From: an uncultured Alphaproteobacteria bacterium
GTDB lineage: Bacteria; Pseudomonadota; Alphaproteobacteria; RUG11792
Direction of reading: 5' to 3'
DNA: 47,813 nucleotides
Assembly (NCBI GenBank): GCA_944390585.1
Contig: CALXQI010000013.1
Location: forward strand, 1 to 47,813
Part shown: positions 8,805 through 19,839 of the stretch, piece by piece
How the letters are laid out: every line of letters begins with the position of its first letter
Position numbering within the stretch: position 1 is the stretch's first letter
Notes under the pieces: model-generated
Database searches by the model: none
What the model was told of the DNA's origin: nothing
What the model saw: only the letters and a program-made list of their open reading frames with translations
Position numbers and translations under genes: made by a program

Positions 8805-9704
8805 TCATTTTCTATTTTTAAAATACAAATGTTGACTGTATGTTTCAGAAAAATTGTGGTGTTTTTTATCCTTATCAACAATAAAGTATAAATTGTTGGT
8901 TTTTGCTGGATATAAAGCAGCCTCGATAGATTTAATAGAAGGACAACAAATAGGAGTTGGCGGCAAACCTTTAACCTTGTACGTATTGTATGGCGATTCT
9001 ATTAGCAAATCAGATCTCAATAACGCTCGCTCTATTTTTCCGTACCCATTTGAAAGAGCATATATAACCGTAGGATCAACTTGTAATTTCATATTATGAT
9101 TTAACCTATTATATATAACAGAAGCTATAATTGGCCTCTCAGCATCAATATTTGTTTCTTTTTCTATTATTGATGCAATAATCATAATCTTTTTAATAAA
9201 CGCTTCGTTTTGTCCTTTAAACAATTCTTGTTTTACAATATTCATTTTTACTTTCATACGATCAATTAGATCAGAGCGTTTTGTATCGCGTTTATAGTAA
9301 TAAGTAGCTGGATAAAGTGTGCCCTCCTCTGGAATTTCACCAATATCACCTATTAAAAATTTATCATCTTTTACTTTTTCAACAATCATTTTAACAGTAT
9401 ATCCTTCTGGAATGACTATCTTTCTAACAATAAAATCACCTTTCATCATGCGACATAATAAATCAAACGCTGTATCATTGTGATATACAATATATTCTCC
9501 TAGATTCAAATATTTACTAATAATCTTAAAATGAGTTGCAACAAATATACATGTACGGAATGCGATATTATGTTCTTTTTTTATACTATTGTAAATATCA
9601 CTCCTTGAATGCACATTTATTGTATAATCTGGAATATTACTCTTTTGAAACGGAGCAATACATATTACACATAACACAACAAATATTGAAAACAACTTAA
9701 TCAT
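8805..9704 (-). CDS. mltG: Endolytic murein transglycosylase MltG
   Basis: A 299-residue YceG-family enzyme that cuts nascent glycan strands at the inner membrane and so limits their length. An N-terminal membrane anchor (residues 2-18) is followed by a LysM-like region and the catalytic domain. The catalytic Glu is E181 in IIASIIEKETN; the motifs VIYNRLN, LQVDPTVIYAL and SPYNTYKVKGLPPTPICCPS are family hallmarks. It is the last gene of the leftward unit starting at 13750, 17 bases after the helicase gene. With murA, glmS and ftsW it indicates an active peptidoglycan pathway. Confidence 0.95.
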   Translation of the reverse strand: MIKLFSIFVVLCVICIAPFQKSNIPDYTINVHSRSDIYNSIKKEHNIAFRTCIFVATHFKIISKYLNLGEYIVYHNDTAFDLLCRMMKGDFIVRKIVIPEGYTVKMIVEKVKDDKFLIGDIGEIPEEGTLYPATYYYKRDTKRSDLIDRMKVKMNIVKQELFKGQNEAFIKKIMIIASIIEKETNIDAERPIIASVIYNRLNHNMKLQVDPTVIYALSNGYGKIERALLRSDLLIESPYNTYKVKGLPPTPICCPSIKSIEAALYPAKTNNLYFIVDKDKKHHNFSETYSQHLYFKNRK

Positions 9705-9721
9705 ATGACTATCTGGTAGCT

Positions 9722-11968
9722 TTATTTACTACTATTAGCAATTTCTAGTGCATTTTTTATCATCATAAATGCACCATTTTCTGTGCTAGGTCCTATAATA
9801 TACAACTCATCTTTAGCTCTAGTCATAGCAACATATAACATCCGTAACAACTCATTTTTCTCGTTCCGTATAGTATTATCCAACATTGCAGAAACTTCTG
9901 CAAATCGTTCAATAACTTTTGGCTTAATACAAAATGTTATCTCATCAATTGATTCTTCCCACAAAAAAGTGATGTACTTTTCGTTTATATCTAGACAGAA
10001 ATCAAATAAAAAAACAATACGCGCTTCTAACCCTTTAGCTCCATGTATTGTACTAATCTTAATACTATTGCTATCTTGATAAGCAATATTTGTGTATATT
10101 TCATGTTCTGTAAACCATTGTAAAAATTCATCCAATTTCATATTTCTTTCATCGCATTTTAATACGATTTGCATAAATTCATCTATTAATTGAGATTGCG
10201 GTACAACAAGAATCTTATCTATTACATACTCAAAAAAATCAAATATACGCTGCTCTATGTCTAGATTTAGCAATTTTTCAATTTCAACAATATTTGATAA
10301 CGATTGCGTTCTGTTATAGCATAAATCGAAAATTTCTTTTTCTGACATTGGAGATTCAAAAATATTTTTACTTTTTAATAAACAAGCTAATGCATAATCA
10401 TTACTACTATCCAATGCAAATTCTGCGACAGATATAATATCCGCAATAAGCATTGTTTTGTTTAAAACAATGCGATTGTCTCCAGTAACAGGGATATTAT
10501 TTGCAATTAATTCATTATACATAATATCAACTTCATTGCTTCTTGCTCGTGTCAAAATCATAATATCTGCAGGTACAACATCACCACTTTGCAAACGCTG
10601 CTTAATAAATTCAACAACATTTTGCTTGTCAATTAATTGAACTATACCTTTACCTGTTCTATGTGAAATATGCTGTTGGTAATTTTGCAATCTTGAATGC
10701 AATACTATATCAGTAATATTTAAAATTTCTGGCAAACATCTATAACTTTTATTCATATACTTAATGATTACTTTTTTGCCACACTGTTTTAGCAAATTTT
10801 CACAAAAATCTTTAAACTCCAAAAAAAGCGCTGGGTCAGCATCTTGAAAAGCATAAATAGATTGTTTTGTATCTCCAACGACAAAAATCGTACTATCAGA
10901 ATTATTAAATAGCACTTCTTCAGCAATATACCTAATAATACGCCATTGATCTGCATTCATATCTTGTGCTTCATCAATTAAAATATGAGAAATTGGATAT
11001 GATATTTGGGCAAGTATAGCTTCATTATTTTTTAATAAGTGCTCAGTGTAATATATTGCATCTGTATAATCAATCATGTTATGTTGTTGTTTTAATATTT
11101 GATAATGATTAAAGATTTGCTTAGCCAATGTAAGAAATTTGCAAGTTTTATTTAATATCTTCTGTTTATTTTGAACATTTCTATTATGGACAAATATACC
11201 TGTTAAAACATTGATTTCATCTTCTGTCAATCCATGTATTTTGATATTTTTTTTAACAGTGCCTGTTTTTGTAAAAAACATATCACTCGATATATGTGAA
11301 TATTGCTCTGCAATCTTTTTTTCTGGTTCCATGTGTAATTTTTGCGATAGATATACCTCATAATGATCTGAATATAAGTTAAAAAAACGTCTAATCTTTT
11401 GTGTTTTAAAGATGTTATTTAACAAAAAATCAAAAGAATATAACGATACATCCCTCGTTAATATTTTCAATGAATGCTCTGACTGCACATCATGTTCCGC
11501 ATAAAAAGCATCCTTTGCTAGTAATAAGAATTCATTCTGATCAATATTATCCATCATAATAAAATCAGGTTTAATTCCAGACTCAATTGGGTATAGCATC
11601 AATAATTTCTGACAAAATGCGTGTACAGTTGTTATATTTGCAGTAGACACACTCCACTCATCACGCATACTACGAAATCTGTCTATAACAGATTTTTGAT
11701 AATGCACGTGTAATACATCACAGCTGTATTGCTTGGCAAAAACTTCATCATTTAATAACTTGTCTAATAATTTTGCAATACGCTCTTTAATTTCTAAAAT
11801 AGCAGCAGATGTAAATGTAATGCATAAAATACTTGAAGCCGCTGAACCGCAAAACATCAAGGAAACAACTCTGTCAACTAATACTTTAGTCTTTCCAGTA
11901 CCAGCAGAAGCAAAAATAAACACACTATTTGTTAAATATTGTCTTATATCTTTTTCTTTTTCATCCAT
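9722..11968 (-). CDS. addA: AddA-like UvrD-family helicase lacking the nuclease domain
   Basis: A 748-residue superfamily 1A helicase. Walker A is ASAGTGKT (residues 20-27), motif II is IDEAQDMNADQWR, motif III VVGDTKQSIYAFQDADP, motif V STIHGAKGLEARIVF, and motif VI LYVAMTRAKDEL. The N-terminus resembles the alphaproteobacterial AddA subunit of the AddAB recombination nuclease. AddA proteins usually exceed 1100 residues and end in a PD-(D/E)XK iron-sulfur nuclease; this one stops about 25 residues after motif VI with no frameshift remnant visible downstream. It overlaps pdhB by one base (TAATG). addB is not present nearby. It could act as a stand-alone translocase or with an AddB encoded elsewhere. 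Confidence 0.82.
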   Translation of the reverse strand: MDEKEKDIRQYLTNSVFIFASAGTGKTKVLVDRVVSLMFCGSAASSILCITFTSAAILEIKERIAKLLDKLLNDEVFAKQYSCDVLHVHYQKSVIDRFRSMRDEWSVSTANITTVHAFCQKLLMLYPIESGIKPDFIMMDNIDQNEFLLLAKDAFYAEHDVQSEHSLKILTRDVSLYSFDFLLNNIFKTQKIRRFFNLYSDHYEVYLSQKLHMEPEKKIAEQYSHISSDMFFTKTGTVKKNIKIHGLTEDEINVLTGIFVHNRNVQNKQKILNKTCKFLTLAKQIFNHYQILKQQHNMIDYTDAIYYTEHLLKNNEAILAQISYPISHILIDEAQDMNADQWRIIRYIAEEVLFNNSDSTIFVVGDTKQSIYAFQDADPALFLEFKDFCENLLKQCGKKVIIKYMNKSYRCLPEILNITDIVLHSRLQNYQQHISHRTGKGIVQLIDKQNVVEFIKQRLQSGDVVPADIMILTRARSNEVDIMYNELIANNIPVTGDNRIVLNKTMLIADIISVAEFALDSSNDYALACLLKSKNIFESPMSEKEIFDLCYNRTQSLSNIVEIEKLLNLDIEQRIFDFFEYVIDKILVVPQSQLIDEFMQIVLKCDERNMKLDEFLQWFTEHEIYTNIAYQDSNSIKISTIHGAKGLEARIVFLFDFCLDINEKYITFLWEESIDEITFCIKPKVIERFAEVSAMLDNTIRNEKNELLRMLYVAMTRAKDELYIIGPSTENGAFMMIKNALEIANSSK

Positions 11969-12945
11969 TATTTATTTAACATATCTCTTACAGCAGTAAC
12001 AATCTTTAAATGAGTAGGCGACGCTAAACTTTCCAAATTAGTAGCATACGGCATAGGCACATCTTCTGCACCCACGCAAACAGGCGGAGCATCTAAATAA
12101 TCAAAGGCATTTGCACACACTGTTGTGCAAATTTCAGCACCAATACCACATGTTAACCATCCTTCTTCAACACTAACAATCCTGTTTGTCCTTTTTACAG
12201 ACTCCACAATTGTGTCTGTGTCAATTGGGCGCAACGTCAAGAGATTTATTACCTCCGCCTCTATCCCATACTGTTGTGACAACACATCAGCAGCCTGTAA
12301 CGCATATTCCATAGAGATAGAAAAAGCTACAATTGTCACATCGCACCCATTTCTGGCAATACTAGCACGGCCTATATTAATGTCAATATCCTCATCCAGT
12401 ACAAATTGCTTACTATACAAAGCCTCATGTTCCAAAAATACTACAGGGTTATTGTCTGCAATTGATTGCTTTAGCAGCACCTTTGCCTCTGTAGATGTAT
12501 ACGGTGCAATTACTTTTAATCCAGGGATGTGTGCATACCAGCTAGCAAAGCACTGAGAATGTTGTGCAGCAACGCTACCTGGTGCACCATTAGGCCCCCT
12601 AAAAACAATAGGGCAATTTATATTACCATTAGACATGTATCTGGTCTTGGCTGCAGAATTTATTATATGATCAATCGCCTGCATGGCAAAATTAAACGTC
12701 ATGAATTCAATAATCGGCCTTAGTCCAGCAAACGCAGCACCAACTCCAACACCAGCAAAACCGTACTCCGTAATCGGCGTATCTATAACACGCTGTGCAC
12801 CAAACTCGCCTAACAATCCCTGCGACACTTTATAAGCACCATTATACTCCGCTACTTCCTCTCCCATTAAAAATACAGAATCATCCTCTCTCATCGATTC
12901 TGCCATTGCATCTCTTAGTGCTTCTCTTACTGATAGCATTAACAA
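11968..12945 (-). CDS. pdhB: Pyruvate dehydrogenase E1 component, beta subunit
   Basis: The 325-residue thiamine-diphosphate-binding half of the alpha2-beta2 E1 enzyme, which decarboxylates pyruvate in the pyruvate dehydrogenase complex. Diagnostic segments are the [12 protein letters not shown] start, [39 protein letters not shown] and FRGPNGAPG...[18 protein letters not shown]. The C-terminal transketolase domain ends in a typical LxSPTH-like region. No lipoyl domain is attached, unlike some alphaproteobacterial PdhB proteins. It is orphaned: pdhA and pdhC are not adjacent; an outer-membrane protein precedes it by 13 bases and a helicase gene follows. Confidence 0.95.
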   Translation of the reverse strand: MLMLSVREALRDAMAESMREDDSVFLMGEEVAEYNGAYKVSQGLLGEFGAQRVIDTPITEYGFAGVGVGAAFAGLRPIIEFMTFNFAMQAIDHIINSAAKTRYMSNGNINCPIVFRGPNGAPGSVAAQHSQCFASWYAHIPGLKVIAPYTSTEAKVLLKQSIADNNPVVFLEHEALYSKQFVLDEDIDINIGRASIARNGCDVTIVAFSISMEYALQAADVLSQQYGIEAEVINLLTLRPIDTDTIVESVKRTNRIVSVEEGWLTCGIGAEICTTVCANAFDYLDAPPVCVGAEDVPMPYATNLESLASPTHLKIVTAVRDMLNK

Positions 12946-12958
12946 ACCGACAATATAA

Positions 12959-13750
12959 CTAACACTTAAATAATAACGCTAATTCAACAAAATAGCGATC
13001 TCGTGAAACGATCTTTGCTCTCTGTTCCACATTCACGCGTCCACCATCTCTGTCAACAGAAACCTTATGGTCAACACTCCTCTTTATACCACCTAATCCC
13101 ATACCACAGCAAATGCCAGCCTGCAAAATCGAACAAATCTGATATGTCAAGAAAACACCAAGCCTGTGACTTAATCCGCTTATGTGCGCCTTAACATCCT
13201 CCTTTGGATCACACTTGCCATCATCTAAAAATCTACAATTGATACGAGATTTGTTATAGCACAAAGCATACATCATATTAATGCCAAATTTTCCAATCGA
13301 TGTCCCAACAAAAATAGGCAAGCGCACGCCCCACCCGTTTTTATATTTAAGATCCTCTTGATATTTTCCTTCTTTATACTTTGCTTGCATTGTCTTATTG
13401 CCAAACACAACAATCGCAGTAATACCAGCACCAAGTTTTATAGCTCCAAAACCATCAAAAAAACCAATTACTGTACATCCCAACCCAAACTTATTATTTG
13501 TGCAAGTAGTCGCCGTTGTTGCACTATTACTGCCGCTGCTTGTTACATCAGCAGTAGTAGTTTTTATTTTGCCACCACTAAACTCTCCAAGTCCACCGAC
13601 AAAAAACTGGCAATTCCCAACAACACTCTCGCTGCTTCCATTCTCACCTTCAATGCCAACATCATCTACAATAACAGACTGCGTATCCGCTAAACAAACG
13701 GCGCAAAACGATAGATGCAATAAGGATAATTTAGAAAAAGATCTAAACAT
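12959..13750 (-). CDS. Predicted outer-membrane beta-barrel protein
   Basis: A 263-residue protein without a recognised family. The ATG at 13750 gives a signal peptide of about 22 residues ending in CLA before DTQ; an in-frame ATG at 13795 would bury it. The mature part begins with a Ser/Thr/Gly-rich region containing Cys pairs ([16 protein letters not shown]). It continues with alternating hydrophobic-polar stretches rich in Gly and aromatic residues ([38 protein letters not shown]), as expected for a small porin-like or surface-antigen barrel. It ends FKC rather than in a terminal Phe. It heads the operon with pdhB, addA and mltG. Function unknown. Confidence 0.6.
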   Translation of the reverse strand: MFRSFSKLSLLHLSFCAVCLADTQSVIVDDVGIEGENGSSESVVGNCQFFVGGLGEFSGGKIKTTTADVTSSGSNSATTATTCTNNKFGLGCTVIGFFDGFGAIKLGAGITAIVVFGNKTMQAKYKEGKYQEDLKYKNGWGVRLPIFVGTSIGKFGINMMYALCYNKSRINCRFLDDGKCDPKEDVKAHISGLSHRLGVFLTYQICSILQAGICCGMGLGGIKRSVDHKVSVDRDGGRVNVEQRAKIVSRDRYFVELALLFKC

Positions 13751-14030
13751 AACATTACTATAAAACGCTAACTGGTAAATTTTTTCACATTTCACGTAAG
13801 ATGTCTAGTATATCAGGTTGCTTATTAATAAAATGAAATGCGCTGTGTTGGTATTATGCAACATAGTACGCAATGCAAATACTATACAATAAGTATATCA
13901 ACATTTACTTAAAAGACAAAACAAAAATTTTACAATATTATACATTTTTTTACATATAAAAAATTATCTTGTCAAATAATATTAAATATTGGCAATATAA
14001 AATTAGATGTTGTTGTGAACAGACACGTAT

Positions 14031-16769
14031 ATGATACGTAAACTTTTGTTACCAATAATATTATTTACCTCTTCCTGCAATTGCTGCACACTATCAAAAT
14101 TTTTGTGCTGCTGTTGTAGATCTAACAACGAAGATTTTACACAGGATGCAATACTTATTGGAGAAGGCAAAAATCAGAGAGATATTACCAAACTTTGGGA
14201 AGATATTGTCATAGATGATGCAACAATGACTATTCTGCGGGATATGCATAAACACTCTATAAATTTGTTTAAACATATTGATGGAGATCTTGTTGCTGAT
14301 CTATTTGATTATTTAATGACACTACAATGGCCAAAGAGAATTAAATTAGTTGAAATTTTCTGTGAAATGGCAACAGCAGTACATATGCATGTCATATCAT
14401 TAAATCCATTTGAAAGTTACGTACAACATGCTAACACACTAAAATTGTTTACGTACTTAAGTAAAAACATAAAAACAGATGAAGAACGAGCAAAAATATT
14501 ACAATTATACACGCTTATCATTAGTGACGTAACTCATAATGGAATATATCCAAGGAAAAAATTTCCAATGGATTTATCTAAATATCTCGATTTATATAAA
14601 GATTATTTTGAAGAAATAGCACGTTTAGCTAATGCAGATGATAATATAGAAGCTAGTAATATGCAAAATAGTGATATTTGTGGTATAGAAGATAACACTG
14701 ACCCAAAAATTACTGGCACAGATAATGAATCTCCAGATACAGACAATGCAGATCCAAGCTCAGACAGTGAATCTCTAAGCTTATCTAATGAAAGTGGAGA
14801 ATATAGTATGCAATTAATACAAATTGAATCATTATCAGACAATAATGTACAAGTATCAGAAAATAATGAACAAGAAAAGAAAGTGGAAGGTGTGGGAGAA
14901 CACTTAGGAGTCTGGGGTACAGCATATCTAATGATGACAAAGGCTCAAGATCAAAGCGCAAAAGAAGAAATGCAAAACTTACAAGAAAAAAGTATACAGA
15001 TACCACAACTTGACTACGATAGGGAAAAATTTTTCAGAAAGCATGAACAACTACCTATACAAAATGAAGCACTTAATGAAAAGTTAAAAAATATTATAAG
15101 AATGCTACTATCGCAATGCTGTTTAGACAACAATGTAATGGGGAAATATTTAAATATATTGTCCGATATTTTATTACAAATCAACAATATACATAAAAAA
15201 CGATTGTTAGATGTATTGAAGCAAATACCAATTAATATAATAGATGAGCAACTAAGCGACAGCCAGGATCTTACCCCACAACCAAGAAATACAATAACAA
15301 CAGCGCAAATGCGTAGAAAATCCATGCAAAGCATTGCAGGAACACCAGAAAACAGTAGTTTTATACTTAACATTATTAATCAATTATTACATGTTCATTA
15401 TAGCGAACACCAAAAAGATTTTTTTAACAAAATAAATGACATTATTGCAAAAACAGATGATACAACACGAAGTAAATTACTTTATATTTTGCAAAAAATA
15501 CTATTTGAAATACATAAAGAACAAAAAGTAGATTTAACGCAAATTACGTTAGTACCAGACAATACAATAATAGAAACATGCATAGTGGATAATATTGATA
15601 TACAAGAAATGGCAAAAAACATGTTCCATAACGTACCAGAACATCACAAAGCTTTAATCTTGCAATACTTAAATCAGTGTGCGGATGAAGGAGATGAAGA
15701 AGTGCAAAGACACATGATACAAATATTGGCAGAAACTATATACAGTACAACACCTAATGAAATAGATATTTTTGCTGATTTAAAATACGAAGATAAATGT
15801 AGTGTTGCGTACTTAATACATCGTCTGAATAGTAAAATGGGGCCAGAAGTACAGCAAAACATTATAAACGTTATGCAGCACCTTATTCCTCCATACAGAA
15901 TGGCTATTACACACGCACTACTAGATGTATTGTATAATGGACAAACTGAGGCAATAAACTATTTATCAATATTTATCTATATTTTTTCTAAAATTGTAGA
16001 TATGGCATCTATTCCATTATTAAATAGTCTCGTACAAATATGTATTGACCAATTAAATATCTTGTTAAATCGGTGTGTGCAAGATGATGATACTACAGCT
16101 CAAAAATATGAACGCGGCGCATTTATACAAGCAACAAGCGATGGCATGAGTATGTACGGCGTAGATAAAGTGAATTTTTCACAAGATACTGTCACGCTTG
16201 AAGTTGCGTCATATTATAAACTAAAATGGTATGAAATCTTAATCAGACGTTTCAGCTGGCTACGATTCCCTTTCAAGATCGTAAAGGTATTAGGATCTTT
16301 AGCAGAAACAGCAGCAAACCTAGCACCAGTTATATTTGTTATTGTTGCTATCAGCAATAATAAGAGTATAGAAGCATTAAATGATTGGTTAAATATTAAT
16401 TTACCATTAGATGATGGAAATACTACAGAAAGTGATAATGTTACAAATACTACTAATACTACTAATACTACAGATATTAGCAATATACAAAGAATACAAC
16501 AATCAGGCAATTCTGAATACGTGGTTCCGTGTGATGTTGCACCATCAATGCTGCGTGGAAACAATAATGTATTTTTTATGGATGGCTCACTAAATAACAA
16601 TAATAAATGTGCAATATATAACTGTAATAATACAGCTATGTATAAAACTGGTTGGATATATGACCTTTGCACAAAACTAAAAAATATATTTTCAAATAAT
16701 ACTGATATAAGTATTGTTAATCCAATTTTTGATAATACAAATTCAGTTAACAGATCTTTATTGTCATGA
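14031..16769 (+). CDS. Large exported helical protein of unknown function
   Basis: A 912-residue protein not recognised. Residues 1-16 form a signal sequence or N-anchor ending in a Cys-rich patch (SSCNCC, later LCCCCR); SSC could be a weak lipobox. Residues 40-200 and 320-740 are mostly amphipathic helix. Residues 205-290 are acidic and Ser/Asp/Asn-rich, probably disordered. A hydrophobic helix lies near 760-780 (ANLAPVIFVIVAIS). The remaining 130 residues are Asn/Thr-rich with three in-frame NTT units. This suggests an envelope-spanning or surface protein anchored at both ends. Base usage is A-rich on the coding strand, unlike the G/T-rich genes nearer the putative origin. It stands alone between outward-facing and convergent neighbours. 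Confidence 0.6.
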   Translation: MIRKLLLPIILFTSSCNCCTLSKFLCCCCRSNNEDFTQDAILIGEGKNQRDITKLWEDIVIDDATMTILRDMHKHSINLFKHIDGDLVADLFDYLMTLQWPKRIKLVEIFCEMATAVHMHVISLNPFESYVQHANTLKLFTYLSKNIKTDEERAKILQLYTLIISDVTHNGIYPRKKFPMDLSKYLDLYKDYFEEIARLANADDNIEASNMQNSDICGIEDNTDPKITGTDNESPDTDNADPSSDSESLSLSNESGEYSMQLIQIESLSDNNVQVSENNEQEKKVEGVGEHLGVWGTAYLMMTKAQDQSAKEEMQNLQEKSIQIPQLDYDREKFFRKHEQLPIQNEALNEKLKNIIRMLLSQCCLDNNVMGKYLNILSDILLQINNIHKKRLLDVLKQIPINIIDEQLSDSQDLTPQPRNTITTAQMRRKSMQSIAGTPENSSFILNIINQLLHVHYSEHQKDFFNKINDIIAKTDDTTRSKLLYILQKILFEIHKEQKVDLTQITLVPDNTIIETCIVDNIDIQEMAKNMFHNVPEHHKALILQYLNQCADEGDEEVQRHMIQILAETIYSTTPNEIDIFADLKYEDKCSVAYLIHRLNSKMGPEVQQNIINVMQHLIPPYRMAITHALLDVLYNGQTEAINYLSIFIYIFSKIVDMASIPLLNSLVQICIDQLNILLNRCVQDDDTTAQKYERGAFIQATSDGMSMYGVDKVNFSQDTVTLEVASYYKLKWYEILIRRFSWLRFPFKIVKVLGSLAETAANLAPVIFVIVAISNNKSIEALNDWLNINLPLDDGNTTESDNVTNTTNTTNTTDISNIQRIQQSGNSEYVVPCDVAPSMLRGNNNVFFMDGSLNNNNKCAIYNCNNTAMYKTGWIYDLCTKLKNIFSNNTDISIVNPIFDNTNSVNRSLLS
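16446..16472 (+). repeat. Three tandem 9-base units encoding Asn-Thr-Thr
   Basis: AATACTACT is repeated three times, the last copy ending in A, giving NTTNTTNTT in the C-terminal domain of the 912-residue protein. Being a multiple of three, slippage here would change length without breaking the frame. Confidence 0.85.
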
Positions 16770-16784
16770 CATACTTATATGTCA
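16767..16784 (+). terminator. Possible terminator hairpin
   Basis: TGACATA, loop CTTA, TATGTCA: a perfect 7-bp stem starting at the stop codon of the 912-residue gene, in the 39 bases separating it from the convergent ftsW. No T-run follows, so it may be a weak or bidirectional terminator. Confidence 0.4.
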
Positions 16785-16808
16785 AGCGTTCAATGCCAAT
16801 ATATAGAT

Positions 16809-17933
16809 TTAACGACTTGATCTGTACCTTATATTCTTATTTTTCCCATTTTTTCTTGTTATACTCAACAAAATTCCAATATTAATAGATGTAGCTAGTA
16901 AAGAACTACCACCGTAACTAATAAAAGGCAAAGTCATACCCTTTGTTGGAATAAGATTTAAAGAGGTTGAAATATTGATTACAACTTGAACTGCTATCTG
17001 AACAGCAATACCGTATATCACACACATTTCAAATATATCTGTAGTACGCATCGCTTTTATCAATGCACGCACTATCAAACAAGCAAACAGTAAAACAATA
17101 ATAAAACACATAAAAAAGCCAAATTCTTCACCTATTACAGAAAATACAAAATCAGAATGCGCATCAGGAACGTAATTTTTTACTACACCCTCTCCTGGGC
17201 CTTTGCCAAAAAAGCCACCACTTTTTAATGCAGCAAGCGATTTTTGTATTTGGTAACTGTCAGCAGCGCTATATAAGAATGAATTTATCCTTTCTGCAAA
17301 GTGTGGGAAAATAAAATAAAATAAAAACAATGCTGCAATAATAACAAAACCAAATGCACACAAAATACTTACAGATAAACCGCTAACAAACAATTGTGCA
17401 CACCACGTTGTAATCAAAACAATAGTAATACCAATATCTGGTTGTAACAATAAAAATGGAACCAAAGCAAATATTAAACATGTAGAAATAAATATTCCAG
17501 GAAATGATTTATCAATATACTGCTCAGAAATAAGCCAAGCAGTAATAATAATCATAACTGGCTTTAAAAATTCAGACGGTTGTACAGAAAACCCAAATAT
17601 CCTTATCCATCTATGCGCTCCTTTGATTTCTTGTCCAAACAATAAAACAACTATTAATAATGAAAAACAAACAATATAACCAATAGCAGCAAATCTACAT
17701 ATGTCACTTTCTCGCAAAATAGTAATAAATAACATCATAAAGATTGCAACTGGAAGCGTCATAATATGCTGCTCCACAAAATAAAATGGACGCAATCCAA
17801 GCTTTACAGCAACCACAGGCGTAGATGTAATATTAAACCATATTCCTATACCTATAATTACAATAACAACTGATAATGTAAATATATCAATAGATAACGC
17901 CCATCTTCTTACTAATTTTGCATATTTATTCAT
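16809..17933 (-). CDS. ftsW: Peptidoglycan glycosyltransferase FtsW (SEDS family)
   Basis: A 374-residue polytopic protein with about ten membrane helices that polymerises lipid II at the division septum. SEDS signatures are present: [22 protein letters not shown], then [17 protein letters not shown] in the large periplasmic loop, and [17 protein letters not shown] near the C-terminus. The [13 protein letters not shown] form and the SYGGSS segment fit FtsW better than RodA. It overlaps aspS by 4 bases (ATGA). The mur genes that usually flank ftsW are absent here. Confidence 0.9.
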   Translation of the reverse strand: MNKYAKLVRRWALSIDIFTLSVVIVIIGIGIWFNITSTPVVAVKLGLRPFYFVEQHIMTLPVAIFMMLFITILRESDICRFAAIGYIVCFSLLIVVLLFGQEIKGAHRWIRIFGFSVQPSEFLKPVMIIITAWLISEQYIDKSFPGIFISTCLIFALVPFLLLQPDIGITIVLITTWCAQLFVSGLSVSILCAFGFVIIAALFLFYFIFPHFAERINSFLYSAADSYQIQKSLAALKSGGFFGKGPGEGVVKNYVPDAHSDFVFSVIGEEFGFFMCFIIVLLFACLIVRALIKAMRTTDIFEMCVIYGIAVQIAVQVVINISTSLNLIPTKGMTLPFISYGGSSLLATSINIGILLSITRKNGKNKNIRYRSSR

Positions 17934-19714
17934 TCTTTATACTTACAAACCTTTAAATGTAATTCCTTTAACTGTTCATCAGAAACAACAGACGGCGCGC
18001 CCATCAACAAATCTTCTGCACGCTGATTAAGCGGAAATGCTGTAACTTCCCTAATGTTTTCCACATCTGCTAAAAGCATAACCATCCTATCTATCCCTGG
18101 AGCACAACCACCGTGAGGCGGCGCCCCATACTTAAATGCATTTATCATTGCTCCAAAATGACAATCAACAAAATCGCTTGTGTATCCTGCAATCTCAAAC
18201 GCTTTATACATAATTGCAGGAACGTGGTTTCTAATAGCCCCACTAGACAATTCTACACCGTTACAAACTATGTCATACTGATACGCCTTAATTTCCAATG
18301 GGTCCTTATTTTGTAGAGCATCAAGCCCACCTTGAGGCATAGAAAATGGGTTGTGAGAAAACACAATACTTTTTCCATCATCTCCAAGTTCATACATTGG
18401 AAAATCAGTAATCCAACAAAATTTGTATGTATTTTTTTCTATTATCCCAGTTTCTTCACCCAGTTTTTGCCTTACTACTCCAGCAATACGTGATGTTTCA
18501 CTCACGCTATCAGCACAAACAAAAAACAAAGCATCTCCATCATGCATTTTATTTACTACAACAAGCTCATTAAGTAATGCCTCATCCAAGAACTTGGCAA
18601 TTGGTCCCTTAAATCCACTATCATTCTTTGTTATGTACCCAAGCCCTGGCATTCCCATATCTTTTGCCCAATCATTCAATTTATCAAAAAAACTGCGAGA
18701 ATTTGATGCAGCGCCTGCAACATTAATGCTTCTAACAGTCTTGCCAGCAAAAGCAGCAAATGTTGATCTAGCAAAGATATCTGATACATCTTCTATTACC
18801 AACGGATTACGCAAATCCGGCTTATCTGATCCGTAATGCAACATTGCATCCTCGTATGTAATTCTTTGGAATGGAAGAGAAGAAACAGAGAAACCATGCT
18901 TTGCAAACTTCACAAACGTGTTGTACAAAACTGGTTCTACTACAGAAAACACATCTTCTTGTGCAACAAAACTCATTTCAATATCAAACTGATAAAACTC
19001 ACCAGGAGAACGGTCTGCCCTAGAGTCTTCATCTCTAAAACACGGAGCAATCTGAAAATACCTATCAAACCCCGCCACCATCAAAAGCTGCTTAAACTGC
19101 TGAGGCGCCTGTGGCAACGCATAAAACCTACCAGGATGCACCCTGCTTGGAACCAAATAGTCCCTTGCTCCTTCTGGAGAAGATGAAGTTAAAATGGGTG
19201 TTTGAATTTCTAAAAACCCAAGATCATTCATTTGTTGGCGTAAGAAAGAAACAACATTAGAGCGAAGAACAATATTGTCGTGCATGCATTTTCTACGCAA
19301 ATCTAGATATCTGTACCTCAACCTTGTTTCTTCAGGAAACTCGTTATCAACATTAATTTGAACAGGTAAAACACCATCCAATACATCAGATAATAAATCT
19401 ACTTTCTTAATTAATACTTCTATTTCACCAGTTGCCATATTTTTATTCTCTGTAGAGGCAGGACGTGCAACAACATCACCAGTTATAGATACAACAGATT
19501 CATCCTTTAATGCAGAAACAGTATTAAACAAATCTCCGGAAGTTTCCTCTAGAACACATTGTATAATACCATAATGATCACGTAAATCAACAAAAAGTAA
19601 TCCTCCGTGATCTCTAATCTTCATTACAAAACCAGCTAAAGTTACTGTTTTGCCTATATCAGTTGATCTCAATTCATTACAAGTATGAGTTCTAAAAAAC
19701 GTTGCATTTTGCAT
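17930..19714 (-). CDS. aspS: Aspartyl-tRNA synthetase
   Basis: A 594-residue bacterial-type class II synthetase that charges tRNA-Asp, and probably tRNA-Asn where the GatCAB amidotransferase is used. The N-terminal OB fold recognises the anticodon ([22 protein letters not shown]). Class II motif 2 reads [24 protein letters not shown], and motif 3 is [18 protein letters not shown] insertion lies between roughly residues 290 and 420. In the 125-base leader shared with the miaB terminus, only AT-rich sequence and an AT-only inverted repeat at 19795-19812 are seen. Confidence 0.97.
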   Translation of the reverse strand: MQNATFFRTHTCNELRSTDIGKTVTLAGFVMKIRDHGGLLFVDLRDHYGIIQCVLEETSGDLFNTVSALKDESVVSITGDVVARPASTENKNMATGEIEVLIKKVDLLSDVLDGVLPVQINVDNEFPEETRLRYRYLDLRRKCMHDNIVLRSNVVSFLRQQMNDLGFLEIQTPILTSSSPEGARDYLVPSRVHPGRFYALPQAPQQFKQLLMVAGFDRYFQIAPCFRDEDSRADRSPGEFYQFDIEMSFVAQEDVFSVVEPVLYNTFVKFAKHGFSVSSLPFQRITYEDAMLHYGSDKPDLRNPLVIEDVSDIFARSTFAAFAGKTVRSINVAGAASNSRSFFDKLNDWAKDMGMPGLGYITKNDSGFKGPIAKFLDEALLNELVVVNKMHDGDALFFVCADSVSETSRIAGVVRQKLGEETGIIEKNTYKFCWITDFPMYELGDDGKSIVFSHNPFSMPQGGLDALQNKDPLEIKAYQYDIVCNGVELSSGAIRNHVPAIMYKAFEIAGYTSDFVDCHFGAMINAFKYGAPPHGGCAPGIDRMVMLLADVENIREVTAFPLNQRAEDLLMGAPSVVSDEQLKELHLKVCKYKE

Positions 19715-19839
19715 CTATAATCTCTGGCATAACAGTACAACTCTGAATTTTACTACATATTAACAAAATATACAAAAATCATGTATAAAAGCGATATTTT
19801 ATTTATAAAATAAATCATAATAAATTATATTTACTATAG

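Noticed and set aside
19795-19812. AT-only inverted repeat TATTTTAT/ATAAAATA between miaB and aspS
   Set aside because: An AT-only stem in AT-rich DNA with no adjoining T-run; too weak to call a terminator or operator.
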